DNA from: Deltaproteobacteria bacterium HGW-Deltaproteobacteria-15
Lineage (GTDB): Bacteria > Desulfobacterota > DSM-4660 > Desulfatiglandales > HGW-15
Assembly (NCBI GenBank): GCA_002840535.1
Contig: PHBH01000015.1
Coordinates: 37,363-101,362, forward strand
DNA: 64,000 nt
Reading direction: 5' to 3'
Positions 34,464 to 44,784 of the stretch are shown here, piece after piece. The notes under the pieces are model-generated. The model was not told where the DNA came from. It saw nothing but the letters and a program-made list of their open reading frames with translations, and ran no database searches. Numbering within the stretch: position 1 is the stretch's first letter; every line of letters starts with the position of its first letter. A program made the position numbers and the translations under genes.

Positions 34464-34840
34464 GATCTTCTTCCTCCGAGTCTGAGGACTTTCCTACGCG
34501 TCTTCGAGCGAAACCGGAATGCTTCTTCAACGGTTCCCTGGATCCTGCGCAGACTTTCGCGGCACGCCAGAGAGAGACGCAGCAGATTTCTTGCTTCCCG
34601 GGAACAGGATCACTATACCCGTCTGTGGTTTATGAGGTCAAATGAAAGGGGGGGACCGGTGATTGAGGGAGTGAAAAGAGTCCCGACCGTGAGGGTGCTT
34701 TTACACCCGCCTTGACTGGGACGGGGTATCTGCTCATAATGGAAAGCCGCGCCGAGATTGCAGAACAGAGAGGTCAGCTCTTGGCGCAGTGGAGTTGTAG
34801 TGAAAATCATCTTCAAACCACTTTCCAAGGAGCCCCCGAG
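34464..34840. other. Divergent regulatory gap upstream of the DUF362 gene
   Basis: No gene seen in about 375 bases. It holds the promoter at 34712-34740 and leaders for the PAS kinase (minus) and DUF362 (plus) genes. Confidence 0.5.
34712..34740 (+). promoter_or_regulatory. Sigma70 promoter for the DUF362 operon
   Basis: TTGACT (34712-34717), 17-base spacer, CATAAT (34735-34740). It lies about 100 bases before the chosen TTG start and argues against the longer frame that begins at the same base. Confidence 0.5.
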
Positions 34841-35974
34841 TTGACGGAAGTATCCCTCGTTTGCTGCAAAACGTACAATTCACCGGAAATTGAGCACGCA
34901 CTGAAAAGCGCGGTTGACCTTCTCGGAGGCATATCGCTTTTCGTGAAACCCGGGCAACGTGTGCTGCTCAAACCCAATCTTCTTTGTGCGCGTGATCCGT
35001 CCAGGCGGGTCACCACTGACCCGGCAGTAGTAAGTGCAGTCGCTCGTCTTGTCCTGGAGGCGGGGGGGAGACCTTTCATCGGCGACAGCCCGGGCATCGA
35101 TCCCTTTGGAAGGGTGGCGGCAAGGACCGGGATGACAGACATTGCCCGGGATCTCGGGATAGAACTTCTGGAACTTGGGGATTCCGTGCCTGTGCCGACG
35201 CAGGAAGGGTCTTTGTTCAAGAAGCTGGAGATAGCCCGCCATGCCCTTGAAGCCGACGTCGTGATCAACCTCCCGAAACTGAAGACCCACACCCAGATGC
35301 TCTTCACCCTGGGAGTAAAGAATCTTTTCGGTACCATTGTGGCTCAGAGGAAGGCGGAATGGCACTACATGACCGGTCTCGACAGGCAGGTCTTCGCCTC
35401 TCTGCACCTGGAGATTTATCGTGCGGTGAAACCCGCGCTCACCATTCTGGACGGGATCTGGACCATGGAAGGACACGGCCCTTCCAATGGGAGCCCCAGG
35501 CACATTGGAATCATTGCGGCTGCTGTCGACTCGGTTGCCCTGGACACCAGCATCTGCCATTTCCTGGGAGGATCGCTTCAGGCGTTCCCCCTGTACAGGG
35601 AAGCTCGCGCGAGGGGAATCGGGGAGACCGACATCTCCCGGATCCGTTACCTGGGGGAAAATCCAAAGGTGTTTTCAACGGCAGATTTTCAGATTCCTTC
35701 TCTGGATTCAATGGGCGTTATGCCCGCCGTGTTGACCGGCATTGCAGGTCGATTCCTGATCTCCAGACCCCTCCATCACGAAAGCCGGTGCACCGGTTGC
35801 GGCCAATGCATGAAGATATGCCCGGCGGGGGCGATAGAGCTTTCCGGAAAAAAGGTCCGCTTTGACTATGACCGGTGCATCCGGTGTTATTGCTGCCAGG
35901 AGATTTGTCCTGAAAACGGGATCGGATTCAAGAAAGGTTTGATCGTGAAAGTGTTGAACCGGCTCAGGAGATGA
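34841..35974 (+). CDS. DUF362 domain protein with C-terminal two-cluster ferredoxin domain
   Basis: A 377-residue protein. The DUF362 domain (about 1-290) includes VLLKPNLLCARDPSRRVTTD, PFIGDSPGIDPF and INLPKLKTHTQMLFTLGVKN. The C-terminal ferredoxin domain has two 4Fe-4S motifs, CTGCGQCMKICP and CIRCYCCQEICP. A redox role is inferred; the family is common in anaerobes and uncharacterised. The start is a TTG preceded by AAGGAG at 8 bases; the promoter position excludes a longer protein. The following gene begins one base after this stop, so the two are cotranslated. Confidence 0.85.
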   Translation: MTEVSLVCCKTYNSPEIEHALKSAVDLLGGISLFVKPGQRVLLKPNLLCARDPSRRVTTDPAVVSAVARLVLEAGGRPFIGDSPGIDPFGRVAARTGMTDIARDLGIELLELGDSVPVPTQEGSLFKKLEIARHALEADVVINLPKLKTHTQMLFTLGVKNLFGTIVAQRKAEWHYMTGLDRQVFASLHLEIYRAVKPALTILDGIWTMEGHGPSNGSPRHIGIIAAAVDSVALDTSICHFLGGSLQAFPLYREARARGIGETDISRIRYLGENPKVFSTADFQIPSLDSMGVMPAVLTGIAGRFLISRPLHHESRCTGCGQCMKICPAGAIELSGKKVRFDYDRCIRCYCCQEICPENGIGFKKGLIVKVLNRLRR

Positions 35975-35975
35975 A

Positions 35976-36485
35976 GTGCACCAGGTCGAAAACCAGATAG
36001 TGCAGGCGATGAAGACGCTGTCCGCGTTTGGCTCCATGCTGAGGGAAGACCGGGACATCGGTCTTCTTCTTAGCGAATACGCGAACGCCATTCAAAGAAC
36101 AAAGCTCGCCATGGAACAGGAAGGGATCGCGCGGGCGTGTGCGATTTGCGATGAGACAAGCCGGGGAGGCTGTTGTTACCCCGGGGTTGAAGAGTGGTAT
36201 GACTGGAGCCTGCTGGCCATCAACATTCTCCTTGGGAGCGATATTCCCGTAACCAGGGAGATTCCGGGAGCCTGTCTTTTTGTCGGCCCCCGCGGTTGCA
36301 GGCTCCTTGCCCGACATGCGTTTTGCGTCAACTACTTCTGCCCGGATCTCATCTCCCGCCTGAGAGGCGAACCGCAGAACAGGTTCAATGCCGCGGCAGG
36401 ACAGGAACTGCTCTGCGGTTTCCGGTTGGAGCGCGTTGTCCGCTCCAGGGTCTCAATCTTGCGGCCGTCCCGAACCCTCCCTTGA
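35976..36485 (+). CDS. Cysteine-rich hypothetical protein, 169 residues
   Basis: A soluble protein whose central part holds eight or more cysteines in a conserved-looking pattern: CAICDETSRGGCCYPG, then CLFVGPRGCRLLARHAFC and NYFCPDL. The spacing suggests binding of an Fe-S cluster or zinc. I do not recognise the family. The GTG start is one base after the DUF362 stop, indicating coexpression with a ferredoxin-like partner, so a redox role is plausible but unproven. Confidence 0.72.
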   Translation: MHQVENQIVQAMKTLSAFGSMLREDRDIGLLLSEYANAIQRTKLAMEQEGIARACAICDETSRGGCCYPGVEEWYDWSLLAINILLGSDIPVTREIPGACLFVGPRGCRLLARHAFCVNYFCPDLISRLRGEPQNRFNAAAGQELLCGFRLERVVRSRVSILRPSRTLP

Positions 36486-36920
36486 CAAACGTGATCACGG
36501 CCCTATCTATCTTCAAACATGCAACACCTGGCTCAGTGAAGCATCCATAGAGAGCCAACATGAACCTTTTGATCGGGGGGGCGATTCCTTATCCTCATAA
36601 CCATTCATTTCTCACACCTTCATACTTCGCGTGTCTGTTCCAGATCCGATCCACTCTTCTGAGCATGCGGCAGGCCTGCGTAAGATCTCTGATGGAGACC
36701 ATCCGTCAGGTGTGAGAGTTGGAAATTTGACTTGAAATTGGTTCTGAATTGGGGCATATGTAGCTGAGTGCAAGATGCTGAAAAGGGTCACCTTATCGCA
36801 GATTGCCCGAAAATGCGGGATACATTTCGGTTTTTCCTGCGGACTTAAGAGAGGCACCAGGAATCCCTGGCTGAGGCAAGTTCCAGTCTCCCTTCCGATC
36901 AAGACCAAAAGGAAAATGCT
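36486..36920. other. 435-base gap, no gene seen
   Basis: No frame on either strand reads as a protein. TTGACT at 36727-36732 lacks a well placed -10. A short palindrome, CCAGGaatCCCTGG (about 36857-36870), lies 50 bases before the next gene. Nothing else stands out. Confidence 0.4.
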
Positions 36921-37460
36921 ATGAACACTATTGAATCTCTCGTCAGAGATAGGGTCCGGTTCAGAGCCACGGTCTATCCTCATCTGAGAAAGCTGGGATG
37001 GGCCGCATCACGATTGTTTTTTGTGTTCTGTTCCGGTCTGTCCGTGACCACGGTTGTGGGATGTTTCATCCTGTCCCCCCTGTTCTGCTACTGGTTCTTC
37101 GGCAATCTCCGCTTCTGGAAGTACCTTCATTTTGCCGTACCCATGATCCTCTACTCGTACTATCTGGCCTATCTCTACTTTCGTGGACGATCGGTCCCTT
37201 CATTCTCCTGGACCGCTCCTCCAATGAGCGGACCCGATCTATCGTTGGTCAGGATCAACCCCAAGTGGAGTCACGGGGAATCATGCGGGGATTGCGGAAT
37301 ATGCTGCAGGGCCATACGCTGCCCCTTCCGGGACAAGGACAAGGGGCAGTGCCTGAGCTACGATTCCTTTTACTGGCGTTACTTCAACTGCGGGCGCTAT
37401 CCTACTGCGCAAAGAGAAATCGATTTCTATCATTGTCCAAAGTGGATCATGAGGGGGTAA
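36921..37460 (+). CDS. Membrane protein with YkgJ-like cysteine cluster
   Basis: A 179-residue protein with two or three hydrophobic segments (about 30-60 and 68-88) and a C-terminal cysteine-rich domain: [34 protein letters not shown] and FYHCPKW. The CxxCGxCC core resembles YkgJ/zinc- or Fe-S-binding clusters. The function is unknown. It lies 435 bases after the other cysteine-rich gene. Its stop overlaps the convergent chemoreceptor gene by 14 bases. Confidence 0.72.
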   Translation: MNTIESLVRDRVRFRATVYPHLRKLGWAASRLFFVFCSGLSVTTVVGCFILSPLFCYWFFGNLRFWKYLHFAVPMILYSYYLAYLYFRGRSVPSFSWTAPPMSGPDLSLVRINPKWSHGESCGDCGICCRAIRCPFRDKDKGQCLSYDSFYWRYFNCGRYPTAQREIDFYHCPKWIMRG

Positions 37461-39168
37461 GCTCTTTCGTCAAGTCTCCCCCCTTCACCAGCATGTTGAG
37501 TTCCCGGATATAGCCTTTCACGTGATCGGCCTGCGCATTCATCTCCTCCGAAGCACTGGCCGATTCCTCGGCCCCGGCCGCGGTCTGCTGCACCACTTTA
37601 TCCATCTCCGCCACGGCCTTGTTCAACTGATCGATCCCCTGAGCCTGCTCCCTGGACGCGGCTGCGATCTCAGCGACCAGATTCGAAACGGTCGTCGCAC
37701 TCTCCGCCACCTTCTTGAAGGTTTCGTTGGTACTGTCAACCAACCCTCTTCCATCCTTCACCCTCTTGATCGTCTCTTCGATCATCCCGGCCGTGTTTCT
37801 AGCCGCATCGGCAGCCCTCAACGCCAGATTTCTCACCTCATCGGCGACCACCGCAAAGCCGGCGCCCGCCTGGCCGGCCCTGGCCGCCTCAACGGCCGCA
37901 TTCAATGCGAGAAGGTTCGTCTGAAAGGCGATCTCATCGATAGCCTTGATGATTTTTCCGGTTTCGTCGCTTGCGTCTGAAATGCGTTCCATGGATTTCG
38001 TGAGGTCGCCCATAGATGCGTTCGCAGACACCACCATTTGCTTGGAGGCCTGCATGAGGCTATCGGCCTCGCTGGCATGATCCGCGTTCTGCTTTGTCAT
38101 GGCAGACATCTCCTCGAGAGATGAGGAGGTCTCTTCAATTGTGGCAGCCTGCTCGGAAGCGCCTTGGGCGAGAGACTGCGAGGACGCGGACACCTGTGCG
38201 GCGGCACTGGAAACCTCCGAGGCGCCCTCTGTTATGCCTTGAATAACCCCCTTGAGCTTTCCAACAATACTCCGAATGGAGACCACGGCATATCCAATCC
38301 CCAGCACCAGGGCGGTAAGGATGAATCCGAAGATCAGGTTCACGGAGTTTTTCGTCTGTCTGCTGAGCCCATCCACACTGGAACGGCCGAGGTCACCGCA
38401 GATCTCGTCGATCTTTTTCTTGTGGCCATCCATGCGGGCTCTGGTTGTCGACTGCTGGATCACCTTCGCATGGTGCTCACCCAGTTTGGCCTTTGTTTCC
38501 TGATACTGCTTACTGATCTCTTCACTCTTTGCCCTGAGTTCGTCGCTGCCGCTTACCTGTTCGCTCCACTGTCCGATCTCCTGGCTGGTCTTGTCAATCT
38601 CCGCCTCCACGGCTTTCCAGGGTTCATCCGTACTTCTCACCATGTATGCAACGGCCGCCGCTTTCAGCAGTTTTCCGGATGTTGCCATTTTCTCGAAAAA
38701 GAGGACCCCATTCTCCATCTTTTCGATGAGCGGATCCAAACCGTTGCGGACCGAATCTTCGGCAACACGTTTTTCCTTTTCAAGCCGGGCATACTCGTTC
38801 AGTGCGCTCCTGTACTGATGCACTTCGGATTCTGCACTGGTGAGCTTTTCCTTGGCTTCGGCACCCGCGCTGCCCTCTTTTACTTCGCGGATCGAGACCA
38901 GGGCTTCGTCAAGCTCTTGATGGACGTCCTTCACGATCTTCTGCTCCCCTTCCACATCACCGAGTGCGCAGGCCAGCAGATACTGGTCGATATGGCCTTT
39001 TGCAGCTGAGAGCACAACCTGGATCTGGTTGACATGGTGATAGAAGCCGGTGACCGTCATCACCCGATTCAATCCGACGTATCCCGCCGTTCCCACGGCG
39101 ATCATCAACAGCAGCATCAACGCTATCCCGGATGCAATTCTTTTCCCCAAAGTCAAATGAAGTCGCAT
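37447..39168 (-). CDS. Methyl-accepting chemotaxis protein
   Basis: A 573-residue chemoreceptor. TM1 (about 11-32), a periplasmic helical sensor domain (about 33-290, with MCP-like four-helix character), TM2 (about 293-315) and a long cytoplasmic coiled coil. The CheA/CheW-binding tip is present: [20 protein letters not shown] and [13 protein letters not shown]. The ligand is not predictable. ATG 39168 follows a GGGGGG run; a longer frame to 39240 would place 24 residues before the membrane segment and is rejected. No che genes are nearby. Confidence 0.93.
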   Translation of the reverse strand: MRLHLTLGKRIASGIALMLLLMIAVGTAGYVGLNRVMTVTGFYHHVNQIQVVLSAAKGHIDQYLLACALGDVEGEQKIVKDVHQELDEALVSIREVKEGSAGAEAKEKLTSAESEVHQYRSALNEYARLEKEKRVAEDSVRNGLDPLIEKMENGVLFFEKMATSGKLLKAAAVAYMVRSTDEPWKAVEAEIDKTSQEIGQWSEQVSGSDELRAKSEEISKQYQETKAKLGEHHAKVIQQSTTRARMDGHKKKIDEICGDLGRSSVDGLSRQTKNSVNLIFGFILTALVLGIGYAVVSIRSIVGKLKGVIQGITEGASEVSSAAAQVSASSQSLAQGASEQAATIEETSSSLEEMSAMTKQNADHASEADSLMQASKQMVVSANASMGDLTKSMERISDASDETGKIIKAIDEIAFQTNLLALNAAVEAARAGQAGAGFAVVADEVRNLALRAADAARNTAGMIEETIKRVKDGRGLVDSTNETFKKVAESATTVSNLVAEIAAASREQAQGIDQLNKAVAEMDKVVQQTAAGAEESASASEEMNAQADHVKGYIRELNMLVKGGDLTKELTPS

Positions 39169-39334
39169 TGCTTTCCCCCCGTCCGCCTGACTGGCCGTTT
39201 GGCTCGGATACCCAATCTCAAGACAGTGCAAGTATTCCAAAACTGACTGTATTATCGGCCGGACCGGAACGTAACTTGAGGAGGAATTGCATCGATCGAT
39301 TCTTTTTGATCACGATACCCCAATGATTTTCCTC

Positions 39335-39364
39335 TTGAAGAAGATTCGAGAAATCATCTATAAA
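39335..39364 (+). promoter_or_regulatory. Sigma70 promoter for cooC-serC-asnS
   Basis: TTGAAG (39335-39340), 18 bases, TATAAA (39359-39364), 26 bases before the cooC start. Good -10. Confidence 0.5.
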
Positions 39365-39390
39365 GAATCATCACACAGGAGTATTCCCCC

Positions 39391-40155
39391 ATGAAAATAG
39401 CCGTCAGCGGAAAAGGCGGGGTGGGAAAGACCACCTTCGCCTCCTTTCTGATCCGCGCCCTTGCCGATCAGGGGATAAAGGTGCTGGCCATCGATGCGGA
39501 CCCCGATGCAAACCTGGCACAAGCCCTCGGGGTAACCGATCTTTCCGGCATTGTCCCCATTTCCCAGATGAAGGCACTCATAGAAGAGAGGACCGAAGCC
39601 AAGGTGGGAAGCATGGGCTCCTTTTTTAAAATAAATCCCAAGGTGGACGACCTGCCTGAAAGCCTCTCCGTGAAAGTGGACGGCATAAAACTGATGGTGC
39701 TCGGGGGTGTGAAAAAGGGAGGGGGTGGTTGTATCTGTCCGGAAAGCACCCTTCTCAAGAACATCGTCAGGCATATCGTGCTGGCCAGGAACGAGGCCGT
39801 CATCCTGGACATGGAAGCAGGGCTGGAACACCTGGGCCGTGGAACCGCCATGGCCGTGGACAGGCTGGTGGTTGTAGTCGAACCCGGGCGACGAAGCATA
39901 GAGACGGCGCAACAGATCCGAATCCTGGCTGATGACATAGGCCTCAAGAAGCTCAGCCTCGTCGGCAACAAGATCCGTTCGGACAAAGATAAGGAGTTTC
40001 TCCTCTCTCATATGCCAGGTTTCGATTTCCTCGGATTCATTCCTTTCAATCCCAGCATTATCGAAGCGGATCTCGAGGGTCGCCCGCCCTTTGAAACGAC
40101 TCCCGACGGCCTGACCCTTGCCAGGGAAATGATTCTGAAGCTGTCCTCGGACTAG
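39391..40155 (+). CDS. cooC: CooC-type nickel-insertion ATPase (MinD/ParA superfamily)
   Basis: A 254-residue P-loop ATPase. The deviant Walker A GKGGVGKTT is at residues 8-16, then IDADPDANLAQALG and the CooC metal motif GGGCICPE (about 110-117, Cys-x-Cys) followed by ILDMEAGLEHLGRGT. CooC inserts nickel into carbon monoxide dehydrogenase. No CODH gene is in the window. AGGAG lies 9 bases before the ATG. Followed by serC at 30 bases, an unusual partnership. A generic Mrp/NifH-like ATPase is the alternative, but the CxC motif favours CooC. Confidence 0.85.
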   Translation: MKIAVSGKGGVGKTTFASFLIRALADQGIKVLAIDADPDANLAQALGVTDLSGIVPISQMKALIEERTEAKVGSMGSFFKINPKVDDLPESLSVKVDGIKLMVLGGVKKGGGGCICPESTLLKNIVRHIVLARNEAVILDMEAGLEHLGRGTAMAVDRLVVVVEPGRRSIETAQQIRILADDIGLKKLSLVGNKIRSDKDKEFLLSHMPGFDFLGFIPFNPSIIEADLEGRPPFETTPDGLTLAREMILKLSSD

Positions 40156-40185
40156 AACATCTAAATACTTCGAAGGAGAGTGAGT

Positions 40186-41271
40186 ATGAGCAAGAGAATC
40201 CATAATTTCAATGCAGGACCCGCTGCCCTGCCCCTTCAGGTATTGGAGCAGATCAAGGAAGAATTCCTGGACTACAAGGGTACCGGGATGTCCATCACAG
40301 AGATCAGCCATCGGTCAAAGCCGTTCGAAGAAATCGTCAACAGCGCCGTGGACAGGACCAGAAGGATCCTTGGTCTCGGCGAGGAATTCCAGGTTCTCTT
40401 CATCCAGGGGGGCGCAAGTCTTCAATTCACGATGGTGCCCATGAACCTGGCCGGAACCGGGAAACGAGTGGACTACATCAATACCGGCACATGGTCCACA
40501 AAGGCGATCAAGGAGGCAAAGCTCCTCGGGAAAGAAGTGCGGGTCATTGCCTCTTCCGAGGATAAGAACTTCTCCTATATTCCCAGGAAATACGAAGTGA
40601 GCAAGGATGCGGCATACCTTCACTTCACCTCCAACAACACCATCAAGGGAACCCAATGGGCTGAGTTTCCCAGGTCCGGAAATGTCCCGCTGGTGAGCGA
40701 TATGTCCTCCGATTTCCTGAGCAGGCCTTTTGATACAAAACCTTTCGGTCTGATCTATGCCGGAGCACAGAAGAATATCGGGCCTGCAGGCATTGCGCTT
40801 GTCATCATCCGGCGCGATATGCTGGAGAGGGTGCCGTCCGCCATTCCGAGCATGCTGAGCTACAAATCCTTTGCCGATTCCAATTCCCTCTACAACACGC
40901 CCTCCTGCTTCACCATCTACGCCATCGGGCTTGTCCTGAAGTGGCTCGAGGAAACCATCGGAGGGCTGAAGGCGATGGAAGCCATCAACAGGGAGAAGGC
41001 AAAGCTCGTATACGATGTCATTGACCGCTCCGGGTTCTACCGGGGAACTGCAGAAAAGGATAGCCGGTCCCTGATGAATATCACCTTCAGGCTTCAGAAT
41101 GAGGAGATGGAGGCCAGGTTCATTTCCGAGGCTCAAAAGGCCGGGTTTGGGGGTCTCAAAGGTCATCGCTCGGTTGGAGGCTGCCGGGCATCCATATACA
41201 ATGCAGTCACCATGGACTCCATCAAATCCCTGGTGCAGTTCATGTCGGATTTCGAGGCAAAGGCGGGTTGA
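40186..41271 (+). CDS. serC: Phosphoserine aminotransferase
   Basis: A 361-residue PLP enzyme converting 3-phosphohydroxypyruvate to phosphoserine in serine synthesis. The family opening [45 protein letters not shown] and [12 protein letters not shown] (PLP lysine in AQKN) are present, with the terminal [16 protein letters not shown] start at ATG 40186, with GGAG seven bases upstream, rather than the GTG at 40180. The stop overlaps the asnS start. Confidence 0.96.
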   Translation: MSKRIHNFNAGPAALPLQVLEQIKEEFLDYKGTGMSITEISHRSKPFEEIVNSAVDRTRRILGLGEEFQVLFIQGGASLQFTMVPMNLAGTGKRVDYINTGTWSTKAIKEAKLLGKEVRVIASSEDKNFSYIPRKYEVSKDAAYLHFTSNNTIKGTQWAEFPRSGNVPLVSDMSSDFLSRPFDTKPFGLIYAGAQKNIGPAGIALVIIRRDMLERVPSAIPSMLSYKSFADSNSLYNTPSCFTIYAIGLVLKWLEETIGGLKAMEAINREKAKLVYDVIDRSGFYRGTAEKDSRSLMNITFRLQNEEMEARFISEAQKAGFGGLKGHRSVGGCRASIYNAVTMDSIKSLVQFMSDFEAKAG

Positions 41272-42665
41272 TGCTCCCAAGAACCAGAATTGCCCAGGTG
41301 TTGCAGTCCGGCGTGGTCGGCGACAAGATTGCCGTCATGGGATGGGTCCGCACGAAGAGGGACTCAAAGGGAGGCTTTTCCTTCCTCGAGGTGAACGACG
41401 GCTCCTGCATGAGCAATCTTCAGGTCATTGCGGAAAAGGGTCTGCCCAACTATGAATCCGAGGTGATGAAACTTCAAACAGGGTGCTCCGTGCGGGTCTC
41501 CGGCACCCTGGTTGCCTCTCCCGGCAAAGGGCAGAAGGTGGAACTGAAGGGGGAAGAGATCCATGTCTATGGATGGGCCGACCCCGACACATACCCGCTT
41601 CAGAAAAAAAGACACTCTTTCGAGTTCCTGAGAACCATCGCACATCTCCGGCCCAGGACAAACACCTTCGGCGCAGTGGCGCGCGTACGAAATTCCCTGA
41701 GCCATGCCATCCATACCTTTTTCCAGGAAAGGGGTTTCCTCTACCTTCATACCCCCATCATTACCGGAAGCGACTGCGAGGGCGCCGGAGAGATGTTCCG
41801 GGTGACCACGTTCGATCTCCAGAACGTTCCCAGGACCGACGGATCGGTGGATTACGGCAAGGACTTTTTCGGGTCCCCGGCAAATCTGACCGTGAGCGGC
41901 CAGCTCGAGGCGGAGATCTATGCCCTGAGCATGGGGGACGTCTACACCTTCGGACCCACTTTCAGGGCGGAAAACTCCAACACGTCCAGACACCTGGCTG
42001 AATTCTGGATGGTAGAGCCCGAAATGGCCTTTTGCGATCTGGACGGAGATATCGAGCTTGCAAAATCCTTTCTGAAGTTCCTCTTCCGCCATGTTCTCTC
42101 GAACTGCAGGGAAGATATGGAGTTCTTCAACAAATTCATCGATTCCACGGCGATCAAGACCCTGGAAGACCTGGTTGAACAGGATTTCGAGCATATCACG
42201 TACACCGAGGCTGTCGATATTCTCACCCGTTCCGGGGAAAGCTTCGAGTTTCCCGTCAAATGGGGAACCGACATCCAATCGGAGCATGAGAGGTATCTTT
42301 GTGAAAAGGTATTTCGAAAGCCTGTGGTCCTCACAGATTTTCCACGGGAGATCAAAGCCTTCTATATGAAGTGCAACGAAGACGGCAAGACCGTGAGGGC
42401 CATGGACGTCCTCGTTCCCAGAATCGGAGAGATCATCGGAGGCAGCCAGCGGGAGGATGATTATGAGACTCTCCGCCGAAGAATCGAGGAAAGCAATCTC
42501 AGCCTCGAGGCCTACTGGTGGTATCTGGATCTTCGTAAATTCGGCTCTGCGCCCCATGCGGGATTCGGGCTTGGGTTTGAGAGGCTCCTTCAATTCGTGA
42601 CCGGCATGGCCAATATCCGCGACGTCATCCCCTTCCCCAGGACCCCCGGCAACCTCAGTTTCTAG
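41271..42665 (+). CDS. asnS: Asparagine-tRNA ligase
   Basis: A 464-residue class IIb aminoacyl-tRNA synthetase. The anticodon-binding OB-fold (about 15-110, [20 protein letters not shown]) leads into the catalytic domain with motif 1 ([19 protein letters not shown]), motif 2 ([19 protein letters not shown]) and motif 3 ([15 protein letters not shown]). The GEMFRVTT loop marks AsnRS rather than AspRS. The ATG shares bases with the serC TGA (TGATG). The window also encodes AsnB for free asparagine. Confidence 0.96.
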   Translation: MLPRTRIAQVLQSGVVGDKIAVMGWVRTKRDSKGGFSFLEVNDGSCMSNLQVIAEKGLPNYESEVMKLQTGCSVRVSGTLVASPGKGQKVELKGEEIHVYGWADPDTYPLQKKRHSFEFLRTIAHLRPRTNTFGAVARVRNSLSHAIHTFFQERGFLYLHTPIITGSDCEGAGEMFRVTTFDLQNVPRTDGSVDYGKDFFGSPANLTVSGQLEAEIYALSMGDVYTFGPTFRAENSNTSRHLAEFWMVEPEMAFCDLDGDIELAKSFLKFLFRHVLSNCREDMEFFNKFIDSTAIKTLEDLVEQDFEHITYTEAVDILTRSGESFEFPVKWGTDIQSEHERYLCEKVFRKPVVLTDFPREIKAFYMKCNEDGKTVRAMDVLVPRIGEIIGGSQREDDYETLRRRIEESNLSLEAYWWYLDLRKFGSAPHAGFGLGFERLLQFVTGMANIRDVIPFPRTPGNLSF

Positions 42666-42706
42666 TTCGATCTAAAATGACATAAGGCCTTCAATTTACG
42701 TCTTTA

Positions 42707-42736
42707 TTGACATTTCTCCACATTCATCTGTAGGAT
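42707..42736 (+). promoter_or_regulatory. Sigma70 promoter for the aldehyde oxidoreductase gene
   Basis: TTGACA (42707-42712), 18 bases, TAGGAT (42731-42736). This predicts a leader of about 115 bases with several short hairpins (see findings). Confidence 0.5.
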
Positions 42737-42739
42737 GAT

Positions 42740-42815
42740 TCCTGTGATCGAGACTCGTACTCAGGAGACGGCCCTTTGTCGGAGGGCGAAGCGAGAATAC
42801 GTTGGTTGAAAACCA
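42740..42815 (+). promoter_or_regulatory. Structured leader upstream of aor
   Basis: Three stems can be drawn: TCCTG/CAGGA (42740-42766) enclosing CGA-gac-TCG, GCCC/GGGC (42771-42787) and GGTT-gaa-AACC (about 42804-42814). A regulatory leader, possibly Moco/tungsten-cofactor sensing, is conceivable. No known riboswitch consensus is matched. Confidence 0.3.
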
Positions 42816-42857
42816 GGTTGCTCTTCACCTTTCTCAAGACGCGAAAGGAGGGGTTTT

Positions 42858-44594
42858 ATGGACAAGATTCTAAGAATCAACATGGGCGCACAAGGAGGTC
42901 CTAAGATCACGGTCACCCCGGTGGGTGAATATGCCGGTCTCGGCGGCAGGGCAATGACATCGTCCATTGTCTCAAAGGAGGTGGATCCCCTTTGCCATGC
43001 GCTTGGGGAGAACAACAAACTGGTGATTTCGCCGGGCCTGCTGAGCGGGAGCACCGCAGCCATGTCCGGCCGGCTTTCCGTGGGATGCAAGAGCCCTCTC
43101 ACAGGCGGCATCAAGGAAGCCAATGCCGGAGGCCAGCCGTCCCAGATGCTTGCCAGGCTGGGCTATGCGGCTGTCGTCCTTGAGGGAAAACCAAAGGATG
43201 ATACCCTGTACAAGGTCCTCATCAACAAGGACGGGGCGAAGATCGTCCCGGACAACAGCCTCAGGCTGCTCGGCAACTATGACCTCGTTGAAAAACTGAA
43301 GAAGGAGTTCGGGGACAAGATCTCGGTAATCTCCATAGGGCAGGCAGGGGAAATGAAGCTTACCGCGGCTTCCATCGCCTGCACGGACATGGAGTTGAGG
43401 CCGACCAGACATGCAGGAAGAGGCGGAGTAGGCGCTGTCATGGGGAGCAAAGGCGTCAAAGCAATCGTGATCGACGATGCCGGGATGAAGATGAGATCGC
43501 CCAAAGACCCTGAAGCGTTCAAGGATGCCACGAAGAGATGGGTGGATGGCCTCAAGAAGCATCCCGTAACGGGCCAGGGACTCCCTTCATACGGAACAAA
43601 CGTGCTCACCAACGTGATCAACGAAGCCGGAGGGTATCCCACGCACAATTTCATGTGGGGCCGTTTTGTGGGCAGTTCCAAGATCAGCGGCGAGACCCAG
43701 GCACAGACCGAGATCGATCGCGGAGGTTCCGCCACCCACGGCTGCCACAGGGGATGCGTCATCAAGTGCTCGGGCACCTACATGGACAAGGACGGGCACT
43801 ATATCACCAAGCAGCCCGAGTATGAGACAGTATGGGCTCATGGTGGAAACTGCGGAATCGACGATCTGGATTCCATCGCCATGCTGGATCGGCTGGACGA
43901 TGATTACGGGCTCGATACCATCGAGATGGGTGCAACCATCGGGGTGGCCATGGAAGCGGGGCTGGCGAAATTCGGGGATGCACAGGCAGCCATCAACCTC
44001 GTAAAGGAAGTGGGCAAGGGAACGCCCCTCGGCCGCATCCTGGGGAGCGGGGCAGGCACTACAGGCAAGGTTTATGGGGTGGAAAGGGTTCCTGTGGTGA
44101 AGAATCAGGCCTTGCCCGCCTATGATCCTCGTGCAGTCCAGGGTATGGGGGTCACCTATGCGACAAGCACCATGGGGGCGGACCATACCGCAGGCTATGC
44201 GGTAGCGACCAATATCCTGGGCGTAGGCGGCAAGCTGGATCCGTTGAAACCGGAAGGTCAGGTCGAGCTTTCCCGAAATCTCCAGATCGCCACTGCAGCC
44301 ATTGATTCAACGGGCATGTGCCTCTTTATCGCCTTTGCGATCATGGACCAGCCTGAAACCTTTCAGGCGCTCATCGACTGCATCAACTCCTTTTACGGGC
44401 TGAAGCTGACAGGAGATGACGTTACCGCTCTGGGCAAATCGGTCCTCCAGAAGGAAAGAAAATTCAACCTTGCCGCAGGACTCGGCCCGGAACAGGACCG
44501 TCTCCCCGAATTCTTCACGAAGGAACCCGTTTCCCCTCATAACATCACCTTCCAGGTAAAAGACAAGGATCTCGATAAAGTATTTGACTGGTAG
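42858..44594 (+). CDS. aor: Tungsten-type aldehyde:ferredoxin oxidoreductase
   Basis: A 578-residue AOR-family enzyme that oxidises aldehydes to acids (or reduces acids) with ferredoxin, using a bis-pterin tungsten centre and one 4Fe-4S cluster. Pterin/metal-binding stretches include LVISPGLLSGSTAAMSGR, RHAGRGGVGAVMGSKGVKAI and GGNCGIDDLDSIA. The cluster cysteines are C295, C299 and C303 (GCHRGCVIKC) plus one near 487 in DSTGMCLF. AAGGAGG lies 7 bases before the ATG. A strong terminator follows at 44620. The next genes are cofactor-type genes, which fits a tungsten enzyme. Confidence 0.93.
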   Translation: MDKILRINMGAQGGPKITVTPVGEYAGLGGRAMTSSIVSKEVDPLCHALGENNKLVISPGLLSGSTAAMSGRLSVGCKSPLTGGIKEANAGGQPSQMLARLGYAAVVLEGKPKDDTLYKVLINKDGAKIVPDNSLRLLGNYDLVEKLKKEFGDKISVISIGQAGEMKLTAASIACTDMELRPTRHAGRGGVGAVMGSKGVKAIVIDDAGMKMRSPKDPEAFKDATKRWVDGLKKHPVTGQGLPSYGTNVLTNVINEAGGYPTHNFMWGRFVGSSKISGETQAQTEIDRGGSATHGCHRGCVIKCSGTYMDKDGHYITKQPEYETVWAHGGNCGIDDLDSIAMLDRLDDDYGLDTIEMGATIGVAMEAGLAKFGDAQAAINLVKEVGKGTPLGRILGSGAGTTGKVYGVERVPVVKNQALPAYDPRAVQGMGVTYATSTMGADHTAGYAVATNILGVGGKLDPLKPEGQVELSRNLQIATAAIDSTGMCLFIAFAIMDQPETFQALIDCINSFYGLKLTGDDVTALGKSVLQKERKFNLAAGLGPEQDRLPEFFTKEPVSPHNITFQVKDKDLDKVFDW

Positions 44595-44619
44595 GATCAG
44601 AACTTGAACAGATCTTGGA

Positions 44620-44650
44620 GGGGAGTCCGGGCAGGACTCCCCGTTTTCGT
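44620..44650 (+). terminator. Rho-independent terminator after aor
   Basis: A perfect 9-base stem, GGGGAGTCC (44620-44628) and GGACTCCCC (44634-44642), with a 5-base loop and a following GTTTTCGTT. Strong candidate ending the aor transcript. Confidence 0.8.
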
Positions 44651-44784
44651 TGGAGTCAACTCAGACAGAGGAGCGCAAGTTCGAGCGAACAGGAACCATC
44701 TCTACTGGATGTGAAAGTAGGTATACCATAACCCTTAAGTTTACGACCCGAATCTTGTATCCTGTACCCAGCACCGGAGGTGTC

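Noticed and set aside
36727..36760. TTGACT as a promoter for the cysteine-rich membrane gene
   Set aside because: No -10-like hexamer at 16-18 bases; CATATG is 22 bases away.
41364..42593. A 409-codon minus-strand frame opposite asnS
   Set aside because: Antisense shadow of a clear synthetase.
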